A DNA stretch of 61,144 nucleotides from Paenibacillus terrigena DSM 21567 (GCF_000374845.1 NZ_KB895432.1:1-61144); one strand, 5' to 3'. Shown: positions 16,939-25,158, numbered from the stretch's first letter. Notes: generated by a model not told the origin, from the letters alone. Numbers and translations: made by a program.

Positions 16939-17697
16939 TTACATGGCCTCCTTTTTACCGATGATTGCGAGGAATATTTCCTCCAATGTCGGCTGTTTTT
17001 CAACATACTCCACCTTTGCGGATGGAAACAGCTTTTTCAGTTCCGCGAGCGTGCCGCCGGCGATAATCCTACCTTCGTGCAGAATGGCAATTTGGTCGGC
17101 AAGCTGCTCGGCTTCCTCTAAATACTGCGTGGTCAGGAATACTGTCGTGCCGCCATTGGCAAGCTCCTTTACAATCTTCCAAACCTCGATACGTGCCTCG
17201 GGATCAAGCCCGGTGGTTGGCTCGTCGAGGAAAATGATCTGCGGTTTGCCCACAAGGCTCAAGGCGATGTCGAGCCTACGGCGCATACCACCTGAATAAG
17301 TAGATGGCTTACGGTCGGCCGCGTCAGTTAAGCCGAAACGTTTCAGCAAATCGTCCGCAACTTGACGCGGATGATCCAGATGCCGCAGCTTGGCAATCAT
17401 GATCAGATTTTCCCGCCCGGTCAATATCTCGTCAACCGCGGCAAATTGCCCGGTCAAACTAATCGACTGCCGCACATGGTCCGGCTTTGACGCGACGTCA
17501 AAGCCGTTTACGGTGGCGGTGCCTCCGTCCTGCTTGAGCAGCGTGGTGAGGATTCTAACAATCGTCGTCTTGCCCGCGCCGTTGGAGCCAAGCAGGGCGA
17601 AAATCTCACCTCGCTTCACTTCAAAATCGACGCCCTTTAGGACTTCTGTGTCCTTGAAAGACTTTCGCAGACCTTTCACTTCAATTGCTTTTTTCAT
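16939..17697 (-). CDS. ABC transporter ATPase (DrrA-like)
   Basis: This 252-residue ATPase has Walker A GSNGAGKT at 37-44, signature YSGGMRRRLDIALSL, and Walker B IIFLDEPTTGLD. VFLTTQYLEEAEQLADQIAI holds the switch histidine position as Q, as is usual in DrrA-type proteins. It is shorter than many DrrA proteins (about 320), lacking most of the C-terminal extension. It powers the permease encoded next and follows the two DUF1048 genes by 15 bp. Confidence 0.92.
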   Translation of the reverse strand: MKKAIEVKGLRKSFKDTEVLKGVDFEVKRGEIFALLGSNGAGKTTIVRILTTLLKQDGGTATVNGFDVASKPDHVRQSISLTGQFAAVDEILTGRENLIMIAKLRHLDHPRQVADDLLKRFGLTDAADRKPSTYSGGMRRRLDIALSLVGKPQIIFLDEPTTGLDPEARIEVWKIVKELANGGTTVFLTTQYLEEAEQLADQIAILHEGRIIAGGTLAELKKLFPSAKVEYVEKQPTLEEIFLAIIGKKEAM

Positions 17698-17712
17698 CCC
17701 GCGATCCCCCTT

Positions 17713-18063
17713 TTACTTTTTTTTATCCGTAACCTTTTTCATGGCCTTGCTAACTTCTTGGTTAACAGATTCTTGATAGATGTCAGCGTAAGTTTTGGAA
17801 TCTTTGATTAGATCGTCGCAGAAAGCTGCAACGTCACTACCCGTCACATCGAGCACGCCTTTCCCCAAGGCCGCGCCCTCTTCAAAAAGATCGATAATCC
17901 CCGATAGCAAACCCGTACCTTCGGTTAGTTCAACAGGGCCAACCTTAAAGAGATATTTTTGAATCTCTTTATAAACAATCTGATAATCCCGCGGGAGCGC
18001 TTTGACACGCGCCACGTGCGCTCGCCACTCTTTTTTGCCTTCGATGATATCTCGAATTCTCAT
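17713..18063 (-). CDS. DUF1048 family protein, copy 2
   Basis: This 116-residue protein opens MRIRDIIEGKKEWRAHVARV and has the family pattern LPRDYQIVYKEIQKYLF. A GLLSGIIDLFEEGAALGKGV stretch and a DVAAFCDDLI element follow. DUF1048 proteins regularly occur between PadR regulators and ABC exporters; their role is unknown. It resembles its upstream neighbour over most of its length, so the pair probably arose by duplication. It has no membrane segment. Confidence 0.85.
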   Translation of the reverse strand: MRIRDIIEGKKEWRAHVARVKALPRDYQIVYKEIQKYLFKVGPVELTEGTGLLSGIIDLFEEGAALGKGVLDVTGSDVAAFCDDLIKDSKTYADIYQESVNQEVSKAMKKVTDKKK

Positions 18064-18078
18064 TTTATCCTCCTCCTC

Positions 18079-18426
18079 CTATTTACCTAGTTTTTTAGCG
18101 ATATTATTGTTGAGTTGCTCGCGCCACTTGTCGCGATAAGACTTTGCCCCTTCTTCGCCGGCCAGCGCCGAACAGATGCCTTTGATATCGTCACCCAAGA
18201 CCTCTTGGACACTCTGACCGTCCGCCGCCGCTTCTTCAAGCAGACCAAGCACACCGTCAAAAATTGGCATGAGGTTGCGACCGGTGAAATCTGAGTGCGG
18301 CCAAAGATTGGCATTAATTTTTTTCCATGCCGCTTGATAATCAGGCGGTAGCTTTTTGACTCGCGATTCAAAAGATTTGAATTCTTTCGTCATGTCACTG
18401 CCAGTAATTTTTTCCCAAAAATTCAT
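18079..18426 (-). CDS. DUF1048 family protein, copy 1
   Basis: The 115-residue product has the DUF1048 signature LPPDYQAAWKKINANLW followed by GVLGLLEEAAADGQSVQEVL and DDIKGICSAL. Its start codon overlaps the stop of the PadR gene by one base, so translation is probably coupled. The small helical protein likely acts in the cytoplasm with the regulator or exporter. That is inferred from context only. Confidence 0.85.
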   Translation of the reverse strand: MNFWEKITGSDMTKEFKSFESRVKKLPPDYQAAWKKINANLWPHSDFTGRNLMPIFDGVLGLLEEAAADGQSVQEVLGDDIKGICSALAGEEGAKSYRDKWREQLNNNIAKKLGK

Positions 18427-18758
18427 TATTTTTTCTCCTTTAACTCGTTAATTTTTGATGAGACGAACCCCCATTTTTCCCAGAACCTCCGCAGTTCCTC
18501 GCGCCCCGCGTCATTGATCGCGAAAAACTTTCGCGGCGGTCCCATTTCGGAGGGCTTCTTGGTGATCTCCACCACCTTGTTTTTTTCAAGCCGGATCAGG
18601 ATGGTATACACCGTTCCCTCCACAACATCTGTGAAGCCAAGGGCGTTCAGCGTCCGCGTGATTTCGTAGCCGTAGGTTTCTTTGCGGCTTATTATTTCTA
18701 GGACACAGCCCTCAAGCACGCCTTTGAGCATTTCCGTTAAGTTCTCCAACACAATCAC
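18426..18758 (-). CDS. PadR-family transcriptional regulator
   Basis: The 110-residue protein is a short PadR winged helix. LEGCVLEIISRKETYGYEIT and FTDVVEGTVYTILIRLEKNK form the HTH and wing, followed by PRKFFAINDAGREELRRFWE. Such regulators repress their own operon until a drug binds. It is the first gene of the operon PadR, DUF1048, DUF1048, ATPase, permease. A promoter with an inverted repeat lies just upstream. Confidence 0.92.
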   Translation of the reverse strand: MIVLENLTEMLKGVLEGCVLEIISRKETYGYEITRTLNALGFTDVVEGTVYTILIRLEKNKVVEITKKPSEMGPPRKFFAINDAGREELRRFWEKWGFVSSKINELKEKK

Positions 18759-18789
18759 CCTTTACTATTCTGTACGACTGGTATGCAGT

Positions 18790-18836
18790 ATTACTTACTA
18801 CCACTATAAAGTAACACGTAGTAGTTGGATTGTCAA
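18790..18836 (-). promoter_or_regulatory. Promoter and probable PadR operator of the efflux operon
   Basis: On the minus strand TTGACA (18831-18836) and TACTTT (18808-18813) are spaced by 17 bp. CTACTAC (near 18820) and GTAGTAA (near 18795) form an inverted repeat that brackets the -10 region. Position and symmetry fit autoregulation by the PadR protein; the binding itself is inferred. Confidence 0.7.
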
Positions 18837-18871
18837 TAGCGTTATCGCTGACACGGATTTTATATTTTCAA

Positions 18872-18963
18872 CTATCCTGCCAGTTAGCGCAACGCGGCTG
18901 CCGATCTATGCCGGCAGCCGCGTTTTAGTTATTTATTAAGCTATCGTGTCCCATTAGTTCAAT
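18872..18963 (+). repeat. Bipartite repeat, full copy
   Basis: The left arm is CTATCCTGCCAGTTAGC, the centre the 13-bp AACGCGGCTGCCG/CGGCAGCCGCGTT stem, and the right arm CTATCGTGTCCCATTAG. It ends 46 bp past the stop of the VOC gene at 19010-19522. It starts upstream of the PadR promoter, marking the start of the second cassette-like run. Confidence 0.85.
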
Positions 18964-19009
18964 GTCATTTGCTTTTGTAATCGATTAAACATTCCTTGGA
19001 TTGCATTTT

Positions 19010-19522
19010 CTAGTCTCCGACTGTCTTTAATAAGCCTTCTCGAAGCCTCATTAAATAATCTTCATACATATTAAGAGTATAAAATTCAATCACATTATTC
19101 TCCGAATCTTTAAAATAAACTCTTCTATGACCTGCTGGGTTAATAATAATTTTATGATCAATACCGCAAAGTTCCAGCCGATTTATTGCATCATCGATAT
19201 CGGCAAGCTCAATAAAAAATGCTAAATGAACATGTATGCCGCCTTCATCAAAAAGCCCATTCCATTTCGAAATAGGCTCCCTTTTTTCAGTTAATTGGTC
19301 TTGATCAAAATCTCTTGGAAGCCATAATCCTAACCTAGTGTTTCCGCCAACATATAGCCATGTAGCCCATACCTCTTCCTCACTATTACTGAATTGCCCA
19401 TTATTATATCCCCATTTGTCAACAATCGGAAAGCCCAGCTTCTCATGCCAGAATTCAACAGCCAGACTCATGTTTTTCACTTCAAGCACTGCTTCTGATA
19501 TTCCTTTTGATTTAATTTGCAT
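19010..19522 (-). CDS. VOC (glyoxalase-type) protein
   Basis: This 170-residue protein has the two-module VOC layout: AVLEVKNMSLAVEFWHEKLG near the start and HVHLAFFIELADIDDAINRL in the second half, closing with VYFKDSENNVIEFY. The final E in NNVIEFY is the usual metal-ligand position. An AAAGGCGG ribosome site precedes the ATG. The substrate is unknown. Repeat copies lie on both sides (18872-18963 and 19584-19605). Confidence 0.85.
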   Translation of the reverse strand: MQIKSKGISEAVLEVKNMSLAVEFWHEKLGFPIVDKWGYNNGQFSNSEEEVWATWLYVGGNTRLGLWLPRDFDQDQLTEKREPISKWNGLFDEGGIHVHLAFFIELADIDDAINRLELCGIDHKIIINPAGHRRVYFKDSENNVIEFYTLNMYEDYLMRLREGLLKTVGD

Positions 19523-19583
19523 GATTCGACCGCCTTTGATTAATCATTAATATAAAAAATGAGCTTCACGCTTGATTGTGACG

Positions 19584-19605
19584 CTATAGTGTCCGTTAGC
19601 TTAAT
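19584..19605 (+). repeat. Solitary right half of the bipartite repeat
   Basis: CTATAGTGTCCGTTAGCTT, one C short of the consensus, ends 17 bp before the stop of the truncated membrane-protein frame at 19623. Confidence 0.65.
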
Positions 19606-19622
19606 CGATGCCGTAATACCAA

Positions 19623-19931
19623 CTAATGAATGTTTCTGGTTTGCAAATTACCTCTTCCCATTTCTTTTCCTGGATGATTTTTTCGACACTTAAAAATGCA
19701 TACCGCCATGAAGGAATAAAATAGAACGTATTTAATTAACCCCTGTACCCAATCCTTATGCTCATGTAAGAAATTACTGTTCCAATGAGCAATGGTGTTA
19801 TCGAACAAAGTGTAATAAACTGCAAATGCTACTAGGTAGGTTAATACCTTGTACAGTCGATACTTGGAGAGAAATGCCGCTTTAGGATCGCTCTTGGAAT
19901 GTCCGACGATAAAAAAATTCAGAATAAGAGT
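19623..19931 (-). pseudogene. Truncated membrane protein remnant
   Basis: A 102-codon frame is open from a stop at 19932-19934 to 19623 with no convincing start or ribosome site. It reads FFIVGHSKSDPKAAFLSKYR, then LYKVLTYLVAFAVYYTLFDN and WVQGLIKYVLFYSFMAVCIF. Two hydrophobic helices and a basic tail suggest the C-terminal part of an integral membrane protein. A TTG-started 61-residue version is possible but unconvincing. The family is not recognised. Confidence 0.4.
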
Positions 19932-19986
19932 TCAAGAATAAATTTCGCCCTACTTGTGATAAGGTTTGGCGTATCACTCTAGAAGT

Positions 19987-20019
19987 GAAAAAAGGCACCC
20001 TCTTATCAAAGGCGCCTTT
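19987..20019 (-). terminator. Terminator downstream of the YiaA/B-like gene
   Basis: On the minus strand AAAGGCGCC pairs with GGTGCCTTT (one G-U pair) around a 10-nt loop, followed by a T run. It lies about 140 bp past the stop of the gene at 20156-20632. Confidence 0.75.
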
Positions 20020-20155
20020 ACTCGTTTACTCTAAGCATGAACTTCAGAGTCGGTTTCCAAAACAGAAATCCGCTTATTTGGAGATGAGATTACCTGCTTT
20101 CCACTGCTTTTCGCCTAGATACCAAACGTTCATCGACGACAGAATTTGTCCATTT

Positions 20156-20632
20156 TCACGCATGAATGTCCCGTCTGGCATCTTGCTCGGCAAGTATCTC
20201 TTTATCTTCCGCGTTATCCCTCGTCACTTTCTGAACGCCAATTGCGCTATATGATATCAAAAGAATCACAGCTATGTAATACCCCTTTACATTTAATTCA
20301 AATGGAGCGTTGTAAAGGCCAATTAAGAACATCCCATACCCGATAATCAAACCCGCAAAAGACATGCCTGTAAAAGCTGCTGTATTCCTCATCCGGTGTT
20401 TCGAGTTTTCCAAACGAATTTCATTATCTTCTGAATTGTCTCGAACGACCTTCTGTACAACGACACAGCTTATCGTGATTAACACCATGCAAAGCAGATA
20501 ATAACCTTTCACGTTCAATTCCCAATCTGCGTTGTACACTCCTAGACAGAATAAAAAGAGACCTGCAGCCAAAGCAAAATACGATACTGCCGTAAAGGCA
20601 AGCGTGTTCCGTTTGCGATATTTCTGATTCAT
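20156..20632 (-). CDS. YiaA/YiaB-family membrane protein with internal duplication
   Basis: The ATG at 20632 is preferred: GGGAG lies 11 bp upstream, whereas an upstream GTG would sit directly on it. The 158-residue protein contains two tandem copies of the YiaA/B two-helix unit. The first runs from RKRNTLAFTAVSYFALAAGL to VQKVVRDNSEDNE, the second from RMRNTAAFTGMSFAGLIIGY to VQKVTRDNAEDKE. Four membrane helices are predicted and both units end in a charged cytoplasmic DNxED motif. The role of the family is not known. Confidence 0.85.
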   Translation of the reverse strand: MNQKYRKRNTLAFTAVSYFALAAGLFLFCLGVYNADWELNVKGYYLLCMVLITISCVVVQKVVRDNSEDNEIRLENSKHRMRNTAAFTGMSFAGLIIGYGMFLIGLYNAPFELNVKGYYIAVILLISYSAIGVQKVTRDNAEDKEILAEQDARRDIHA

Positions 20633-20787
20633 CTGACGATTCACTCCCGACTATAGAATAGAATGGTGCTGCATTCTTCTCCACTATACATTGGAGATTC
20701 GGTATAATTCTACACTATATTAGTTTTTTTGGTAATATTTAAATCATAACTAGACCTTAAAATAATTTGGATTTTAACAAGCATTGC

Positions 20788-21051
20788 TTATTGGCAGAAT
20801 AAGTACAATCTATCTTGTATACCCTCTAAGACTTCTTCTGGCACTTCCCTGACCTTGATATCCCCGCCTAAGAAGAGTAGCAAATTAGTTATTTCGGCCA
20901 ATTCTTCTGAATGATTAACATTGATAAAAGTCTTTAGAATGGCTGAGGTTTGGTAAGGATTCGTATAGGAAATTAAAAATTTTAAAGGGTGATATTTTTT
21001 GAACTGGGCAATAAACGGGTACCCATAGGCTGGACACTTTGAAAAAGGTGT
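20788..21051 (-). pseudogene. Start-less ORF, probable gene remnant
   Basis: An 87-codon frame between stops reads TPFSKCPAYGYPFIAQFKKY, HPLKFLISYTNPYQTSAILK, and ends VLEGIQDRLYLFCQ. It has no usable start codon or ribosome site, but the amino-acid make-up (amphipathic helices, LLLFLGGDIKVREVPEEV) looks like real protein. It is probably the C-terminal half of a lost gene. The family is not recognised. Confidence 0.35.
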
Positions 21052-21100
21052 TTAGACTGTGAGTGCATTTTTATATGGAACGACAAGTTTCCATCACTTC

Positions 21101-21934
21101 TCATTGCCCCCGGGTACCAAGTAGTTCATGCAAACGCGCAGCCGTATCCGTTGACGCGGTATAGATCATGATCTTCATCTCCGGATCGTTTGGTTGGTGC
21201 AGAACCACATGTTCAAACTCCATCTCGCCGATACGAGGGTCGTTCCAATGTTTATGACAATCGGCTGCGATCTGAACATCATGCCGCAGCCAGGTTTCGC
21301 GGAACAGTTCGCTAATATGCATAAATTCCTCTATAAGCTCTTTAAATCTTACATCATTAGGGAAGTGTGCATAATCCGCACGAAACCGGGCAATCATCAC
21401 CTGCGCTTTGGCTCCCCAATCCGTATTGTTTACTCTAAGCGAAGAATCCGTCAAAAAACGCCTCATCCAATTGGGTCGACTCAGTATTTCCTTAGAGAAT
21501 GCCGGTAATCGAAATAACAACTCAGCCGCCTTGTTCCACATGAGTAAATCCCAACCTCTCCCCAATATGACTACAGGATTTGGTTCAAGTGACCTGACCA
21601 TCCGCTCAATTCCGATACTTACCTCCTGACTCTTTTCTCCCCTCGATTCCTTAGGTTTTGCAAGCATATAAAGATAACGGCGTTCATCTACGGTCAATCG
21701 CAAAGCAACAGCCAAGCTATCCAGCACTTCCTCCGACGGACTTACATCTCGATCCTGTTCTAACGAGGTATACCAGGATGTGCCGATGTGGGCAAGCTGG
21801 GCCACTTCTTCCCGCCTAAGTCCCGGTGTTCGGCGCCGACCGTATGAGAGCAGCCCCACTTCCTCCGGAGTAAGACGTTGCCTACGAGCCCGTAAGAATT
21901 CCCCTAACGATATGTTTGAACCGATCTCATCCAC
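21101..21934 (-). CDS. XRE-family regulator with MmyB-like ligand-binding domain
   Basis: The 277-residue protein starts with an XRE helix-turn-helix: LGEFLRARRQRLTPEEVGL, then RRTPGLRREEVAQLAHIGTS and WYTSLEQ. This is the form typical of MmyB-type regulators. The rest (about 95-270) matches their ligand-binding domain with the LGRGWDLLMWNKAAELLF strand. Such regulators usually control an adjacent divergent dehydrogenase gene, and here an SDR gene is divergently transcribed 116 bp away. The ligand is unknown. Confidence 0.9.
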   Translation of the reverse strand: MDEIGSNISLGEFLRARRQRLTPEEVGLLSYGRRRTPGLRREEVAQLAHIGTSWYTSLEQDRDVSPSEEVLDSLAVALRLTVDERRYLYMLAKPKESRGEKSQEVSIGIERMVRSLEPNPVVILGRGWDLLMWNKAAELLFRLPAFSKEILSRPNWMRRFLTDSSLRVNNTDWGAKAQVMIARFRADYAHFPNDVRFKELIEEFMHISELFRETWLRHDVQIAADCHKHWNDPRIGEMEFEHVVLHQPNDPEMKIMIYTASTDTAARLHELLGTRGQ

Positions 21935-22050
21935 TGTGGATCTCCCCTTATCCTGACACTGCCAATCATACGATAAACGCAGGAAGGCAATGGATTCCGT
22001 AATACGCTATTCTTCAAGTATAGCACCAGCAAATCAAAGGAGGAATTAGA

Positions 22051-22899
22051 ATGAATATTTTCGTCACCGGGGCTACAGGTAAAGTTGGGAGTCGTTTGGT
22101 CCCTAGATTGTTGCAGCGTGGTCATCACGTTAAAGTATTAATTCGCGACGTCGCGAAGGCGGAATCATATCCGTTGCAAGGTGCCGAGATTGTCGAAGGG
22201 AATTTGATGCAGGCAGACAAACTTGAGGAAACGCTTCGTAACATGGATGTCGTCATACACCTCGCTGCCCAATTCCGTGGTGTAGATGAGGCAACGGCAA
22301 AAAGCTCGAACATCCATGCTACCATTGCCTTAGCGAACGCCGCAATAAAGGCGGAAGTTCCGCGGTTTGTGTTTGCCAGCACCAATCTGGTATACGGTTC
22401 TGGTGGCCAATTGAGACCAAACCGTGAAGATGACGACTTGCGGCCTGCATTTCTGTATCCTCAAACCAAAGCGACTGCCGAAGAAGCGCTATTCCAACTT
22501 CACGTTGAGCAGGGTTTGGGGCTACGAATCGTACGTCTTGCATTCGTCTATGGAGAGGGAGATCCGCACATTTACGAATTTCTCCCTATCATGAATACGT
22601 GGAATCCAGCCAAACGGCTCCATATGGTGCATCATGCGGATGTAAGCCAAGCGTTACTACTCGCTGCCTCCACTCCAGGCATAGATGGTCACGTCTATAA
22701 TGTTGCCGATGATGCTCCTATCTCCGTTGCCGAGTTGATTCAGTTTCACGGGCACTCCGGTCAATACGCGGCAGAAGTCTCGCATAGTGAGTTTAACCCA
22801 TTTGATATGATCGTAGACACGACCCGAATAAGAGACGAGATGAATTATCGTCCGATTTTCCCCTCATTCTACACAGCGAGAGATGCAGGCGGTTTGTAA
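22051..22899 (+). CDS. NAD(P)-dependent epimerase/dehydratase (extended SDR)
   Basis: The 282-residue protein begins MNIFVTGATGKVGSRLV, with the GxTGxxG dinucleotide-binding motif. It has VIHLAAQFRG after the fourth strand and the catalytic YPQTK (YxxxK) in the middle. AAAGGAGG precedes the ATG. It is divergent from the XRE/MmyB-type regulator that probably controls it. The substrate is not predictable; sugar or small carbonyl compounds are usual for the family. Confidence 0.9.
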   Translation: MNIFVTGATGKVGSRLVPRLLQRGHHVKVLIRDVAKAESYPLQGAEIVEGNLMQADKLEETLRNMDVVIHLAAQFRGVDEATAKSSNIHATIALANAAIKAEVPRFVFASTNLVYGSGGQLRPNREDDDLRPAFLYPQTKATAEEALFQLHVEQGLGLRIVRLAFVYGEGDPHIYEFLPIMNTWNPAKRLHMVHHADVSQALLLAASTPGIDGHVYNVADDAPISVAELIQFHGHSGQYAAEVSHSEFNPFDMIVDTTRIRDEMNYRPIFPSFYTARDAGGL

Positions 22900-22990
22900 T
22901 AAATATTCGTGAAATCCTCAGTATGAATCAAATATGATTCAAAACTTGCCGTTATTTATGATAGGGTTCAGCATTCATCCTGAAGGCGAA

Positions 22991-23076
22991 ATTACCTGCG
23001 GCAACGTGACTGCCGATCCATGTCGGTAGGCGCGTTTTAGTTATTTAATTTAGCTATAGTGTCCCGATAGTTCAAT
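22991..23076 (+). repeat. Bipartite repeat, left arm partly deleted
   Basis: The left arm is shortened to ATTACCTGCGGCAACG. The centre pairs ACTGCCGA with TCGGTAG imperfectly, and the right arm is CTATAGTGTCCCGATAGTTC. The 840-bp gap between the SDR and LysE genes holds this copy, a half copy and a copy with an insert, and no supported gene. Confidence 0.7.
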
Positions 23077-23294
23077 AACTTAGCATCATATAGCTCGTGA
23101 ATCGAGTTATTACAGCGTTCGGAGTTCCCTACGGCTCAATTCGTACACATCGTTCCTATCTGTGAATACCTGGGTTGAGCGCCCAAACTGCTGCAAAAAG
23201 CATCATGCTTATTCCTAATAACATATTTTCACGGACTTCATCTTAACCCCCCAGTTTAAATAGATACTTTCCTGCTTCGAGAAGAGGAATTGAA

Positions 23295-23317
23295 CTATCG
23301 TGTCCCGTTAGCTTAAT
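23295..23317 (+). repeat. Solitary right half of the bipartite repeat
   Basis: CTATCGTGTCCCGTTAGCTT is a perfect consensus right arm with no left arm or hairpin before it. Confidence 0.75.
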
Positions 23318-23553
23318 GCGTTGTGCCTCAGATGACTGAAAAATAAGCAAACCAGTATATTCTGGTTGATATAATAATGCGAAGCTCATGCTTGCTTTGG
23401 TTATTGATCTGTCCTATCGGATCGTATTCTTCCCCCCCACTTTCAAATCACTTCTATTGCTCTAATTATCATGCAATAATATCCTATTAAATGGAAGGTT
23501 GATTTTGTTTTTGCTGTTCCAATATTTCTGCGAAGCATCTGTCTGCCACCACG

Positions 23554-23706
23554 CTAAACTGCCCGTAAGCTAGGTAAAGGCAGTCGAAATAAAAAATGAA
23601 CTGCACCTCCAACTGTTAGATGGTGTCTAACAATTGGGGTACAGTTCACCAAAAGAAGTCGGCTGCCTTTTACTGTCTTTATTGAGCTATCGTTTCCCGT
23701 TAGCTT
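23554..23706 (+). repeat. Bipartite repeat interrupted by a palindrome
   Basis: The left arm CTAAACTGCCCGTAAGC and right arm CTATCGTTTCCCGTTAGCTT are about 60 bp further apart than usual. The remains of the central stem (AAAGGCAGTCGA and TCGGCTGCCTTT) bracket a 52-bp palindrome at 23597-23648. The copy ends 34 bp past the LysE gene stop. Confidence 0.75.
23597..23648. repeat. 52-bp near-perfect palindrome nested in a bipartite repeat
   Basis: TGAACTGCACCTCCAACTGT pairs, with a few mismatches, with ACAATTGGGGTACAGTTCA around an inner TTAGA-TGGTG-TCTAA. It is inserted exactly in the hairpin of the surrounding repeat, as a small mobile palindrome or a replaced centre would be. Confidence 0.65.
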
Positions 23707-23740
23707 TGCGAAGTAAATTTTTTTAACAATGTTGCCAAAT

Positions 23741-24373
23741 TTATTGAGGTGCTTTCGTTCCAAGTAATTTTAATCCTAATCCGATAAATATAATCCCAGT
23801 TATTTTGTTTAAGTAGGTACCAATTCTTTGGTTTACATTTATCTTCTTAGTGATGAAAGAGGAAAAATAAGCAACAAAAAGACACCAAATCAATCCAGTG
23901 AATGAAAATGTCAGTCCTAAAATTATGAATGAGATTGGACCAGAAGCCTTTGTATCAATAAATTGTGGAAGAAAGGATAGGAAAAATAAAGATACTTTTG
24001 GATTTGTAAGACTTGTCAACATCCCTTGTAAGTATATTTTTATGGGGTTGTGGTTATTTGTTTTCGATGCACTAAAATTTAAATTTGATTTATCCAGTAA
24101 CATTCTAATTCCCAGATAAACTAAATAAATAACTCCAACTATTTTAATAAAATTGAATAATACAATGGACTTTGTAAGTATAATTGACAATCCAAAAGCA
24201 ACTAACAAAGTATGGATTAAAGATCCACTAATAATACCGAAAACAGAATACACTCCAGCTTTCCTACCCTGAGAAACACTTCTTCCAACAATATACATTG
24301 TGTCTGCCCCAGGAATTAGATTTAAAAGAATTCCTGTAAGCAAAAATACTTCGTAATTTATTATTCCAAACAT
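23741..24373 (-). CDS. LysE/RhtB-family exporter
   Basis: The 210-residue protein has six hydrophobic helices and the family motif LLNLIPGADTMYIVGRSVSQ near the start, with GRKAGVYSVFGIISGSLIHT in helix 2. MLTSLTNPKVSLFFLSFLPQ is the conserved NPK segment of helix 4. LysE/RhtB proteins export amino acids or similar small molecules; the cargo is unknown. GGGGAGGCGG precedes the ATG. The gene is AT-rich and is a single-gene unit between repeat copies. Confidence 0.88.
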   Translation of the reverse strand: MFGIINYEVFLLTGILLNLIPGADTMYIVGRSVSQGRKAGVYSVFGIISGSLIHTLLVAFGLSIILTKSIVLFNFIKIVGVIYLVYLGIRMLLDKSNLNFSASKTNNHNPIKIYLQGMLTSLTNPKVSLFFLSFLPQFIDTKASGPISFIILGLTFSFTGLIWCLFVAYFSSFITKKINVNQRIGTYLNKITGIIFIGLGLKLLGTKAPQ

Positions 24374-24472
24374 TTTGTTACTTCCGCCTCCCCATTTTTA
24401 AAATACATAAAGAAGAAACAATACTATAGGTAAGACATCAAGTCAATCATTGATTAACATGTAATCTTGTTG

Positions 24473-24563
24473 CTATCCTGCCCGTTAACGCAACGCGGCT
24501 GCCAATCTATGCCGGCAGCCGCGTTTTAGTTATTTATTAAGATATCTGTCTCGTTAGTTCAGT
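24473..24563 (+). repeat. Bipartite repeat, full copy
   Basis: The left arm is CTATCCTGCCCGTTAACGC, the centre the 12-bp ACGCGGCTGCC/GGCAGCCGCGT stem, and the right arm a decayed GATATCTGTCTCGTTAG. It ends three bases before the stop codon of the broken GNAT gene. Confidence 0.85.
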
Positions 24564-24566
24564 CGA

Positions 24567-25011
24567 TTATTTATACATTTGTACGTACCACATATTAAAT
24601 CCAAGTTCATCATAAAATCTTGCTGTTTGTTTCCACCGTTTATTTGATGATCCAACTAACACTCGCGTTACACTGTTTTCTTCTGCTTTTGAGATTAACT
24701 CCTTTATAAGTCTTTTTCCTAATCCTTGTCCTCTATGATCTACATGTATGTATACTTCGTATTATTTCTAAGTAGTTATCTCCCCGTGAAATTACTGGTT
24801 CAGCATTCCCTTTCTTTACCGTGCCAAATGAATAGCCCACAATACCTCTGCCTACAACAAGAAAGTAATCATTTAGAGCGTTAATCAAGCTCTCTTCAGT
24901 ATGATTGACATTTTCATATCCAATGGTGACTTCTTCAGTAGCCCATTGCTTGGATAATTTCAATACTTGTTGTATGTCTTCTGACAGGTATGTTCTTATT
25001 TCGTATAAAAT
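24567..25011 (-). pseudogene. GNAT acetyltransferase with frameshift and lost start
   Basis: AGGAGG is followed 4 bp later by ATT where an ATG is expected (25009-25011). The frame then reads LYEIRTYLSEDIQQVLKLSK and on to NAEPVISRGDNYLEI. There it leaves frame: the acetyl-CoA motif HVDHRGQGLGKRLIKEL and the ending ARFYDELGFNMWYVQMYK lie in the next frame, down to TAA at 24567. The 445-nt span is 3n+1. One extra A in GAAATAATACGAAG explains the shift. The uninterrupted upstream part alone is 114 codons if an early non-ATG start is used. Confidence 0.8.
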
Positions 25012-25065
25012 AAACCCTCCTAAAAAGAAGGATAATACCAATTGATAATTCGATGTTCCCAATAA

Positions 25066-25158
25066 ATTATCCTGCACGATAATGCAACGCGGCTGCCGAT
25101 TTTTGCCGACAGCCGCGTTTTAGTTATTTATTAAGCTATCGTGTCCCGTTAGCTTAAT
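25066..25158 (+). repeat. Bipartite repeat, full copy
   Basis: The left arm is decayed (ATTATCCTGCACGATAATGC). The centre is AACGCGGCTGCCG/CGACAGCCGCGTT. The right arm is perfect, with ATTAAGCTA and TAGCTTAAT as a 9-bp inverted repeat around TCGTGTCCCGT. It separates the broken GNAT gene from the GH38-related gene. Confidence 0.85.

Noticed and set aside
335-25158. Bipartite repeats as true integron attC sites
   Set aside because: The GTTAGC cores resemble integron core sites, but the two arms are direct and not inverted repeats, the GTTRRRY consensus is not met, and no integron integrase is seen.
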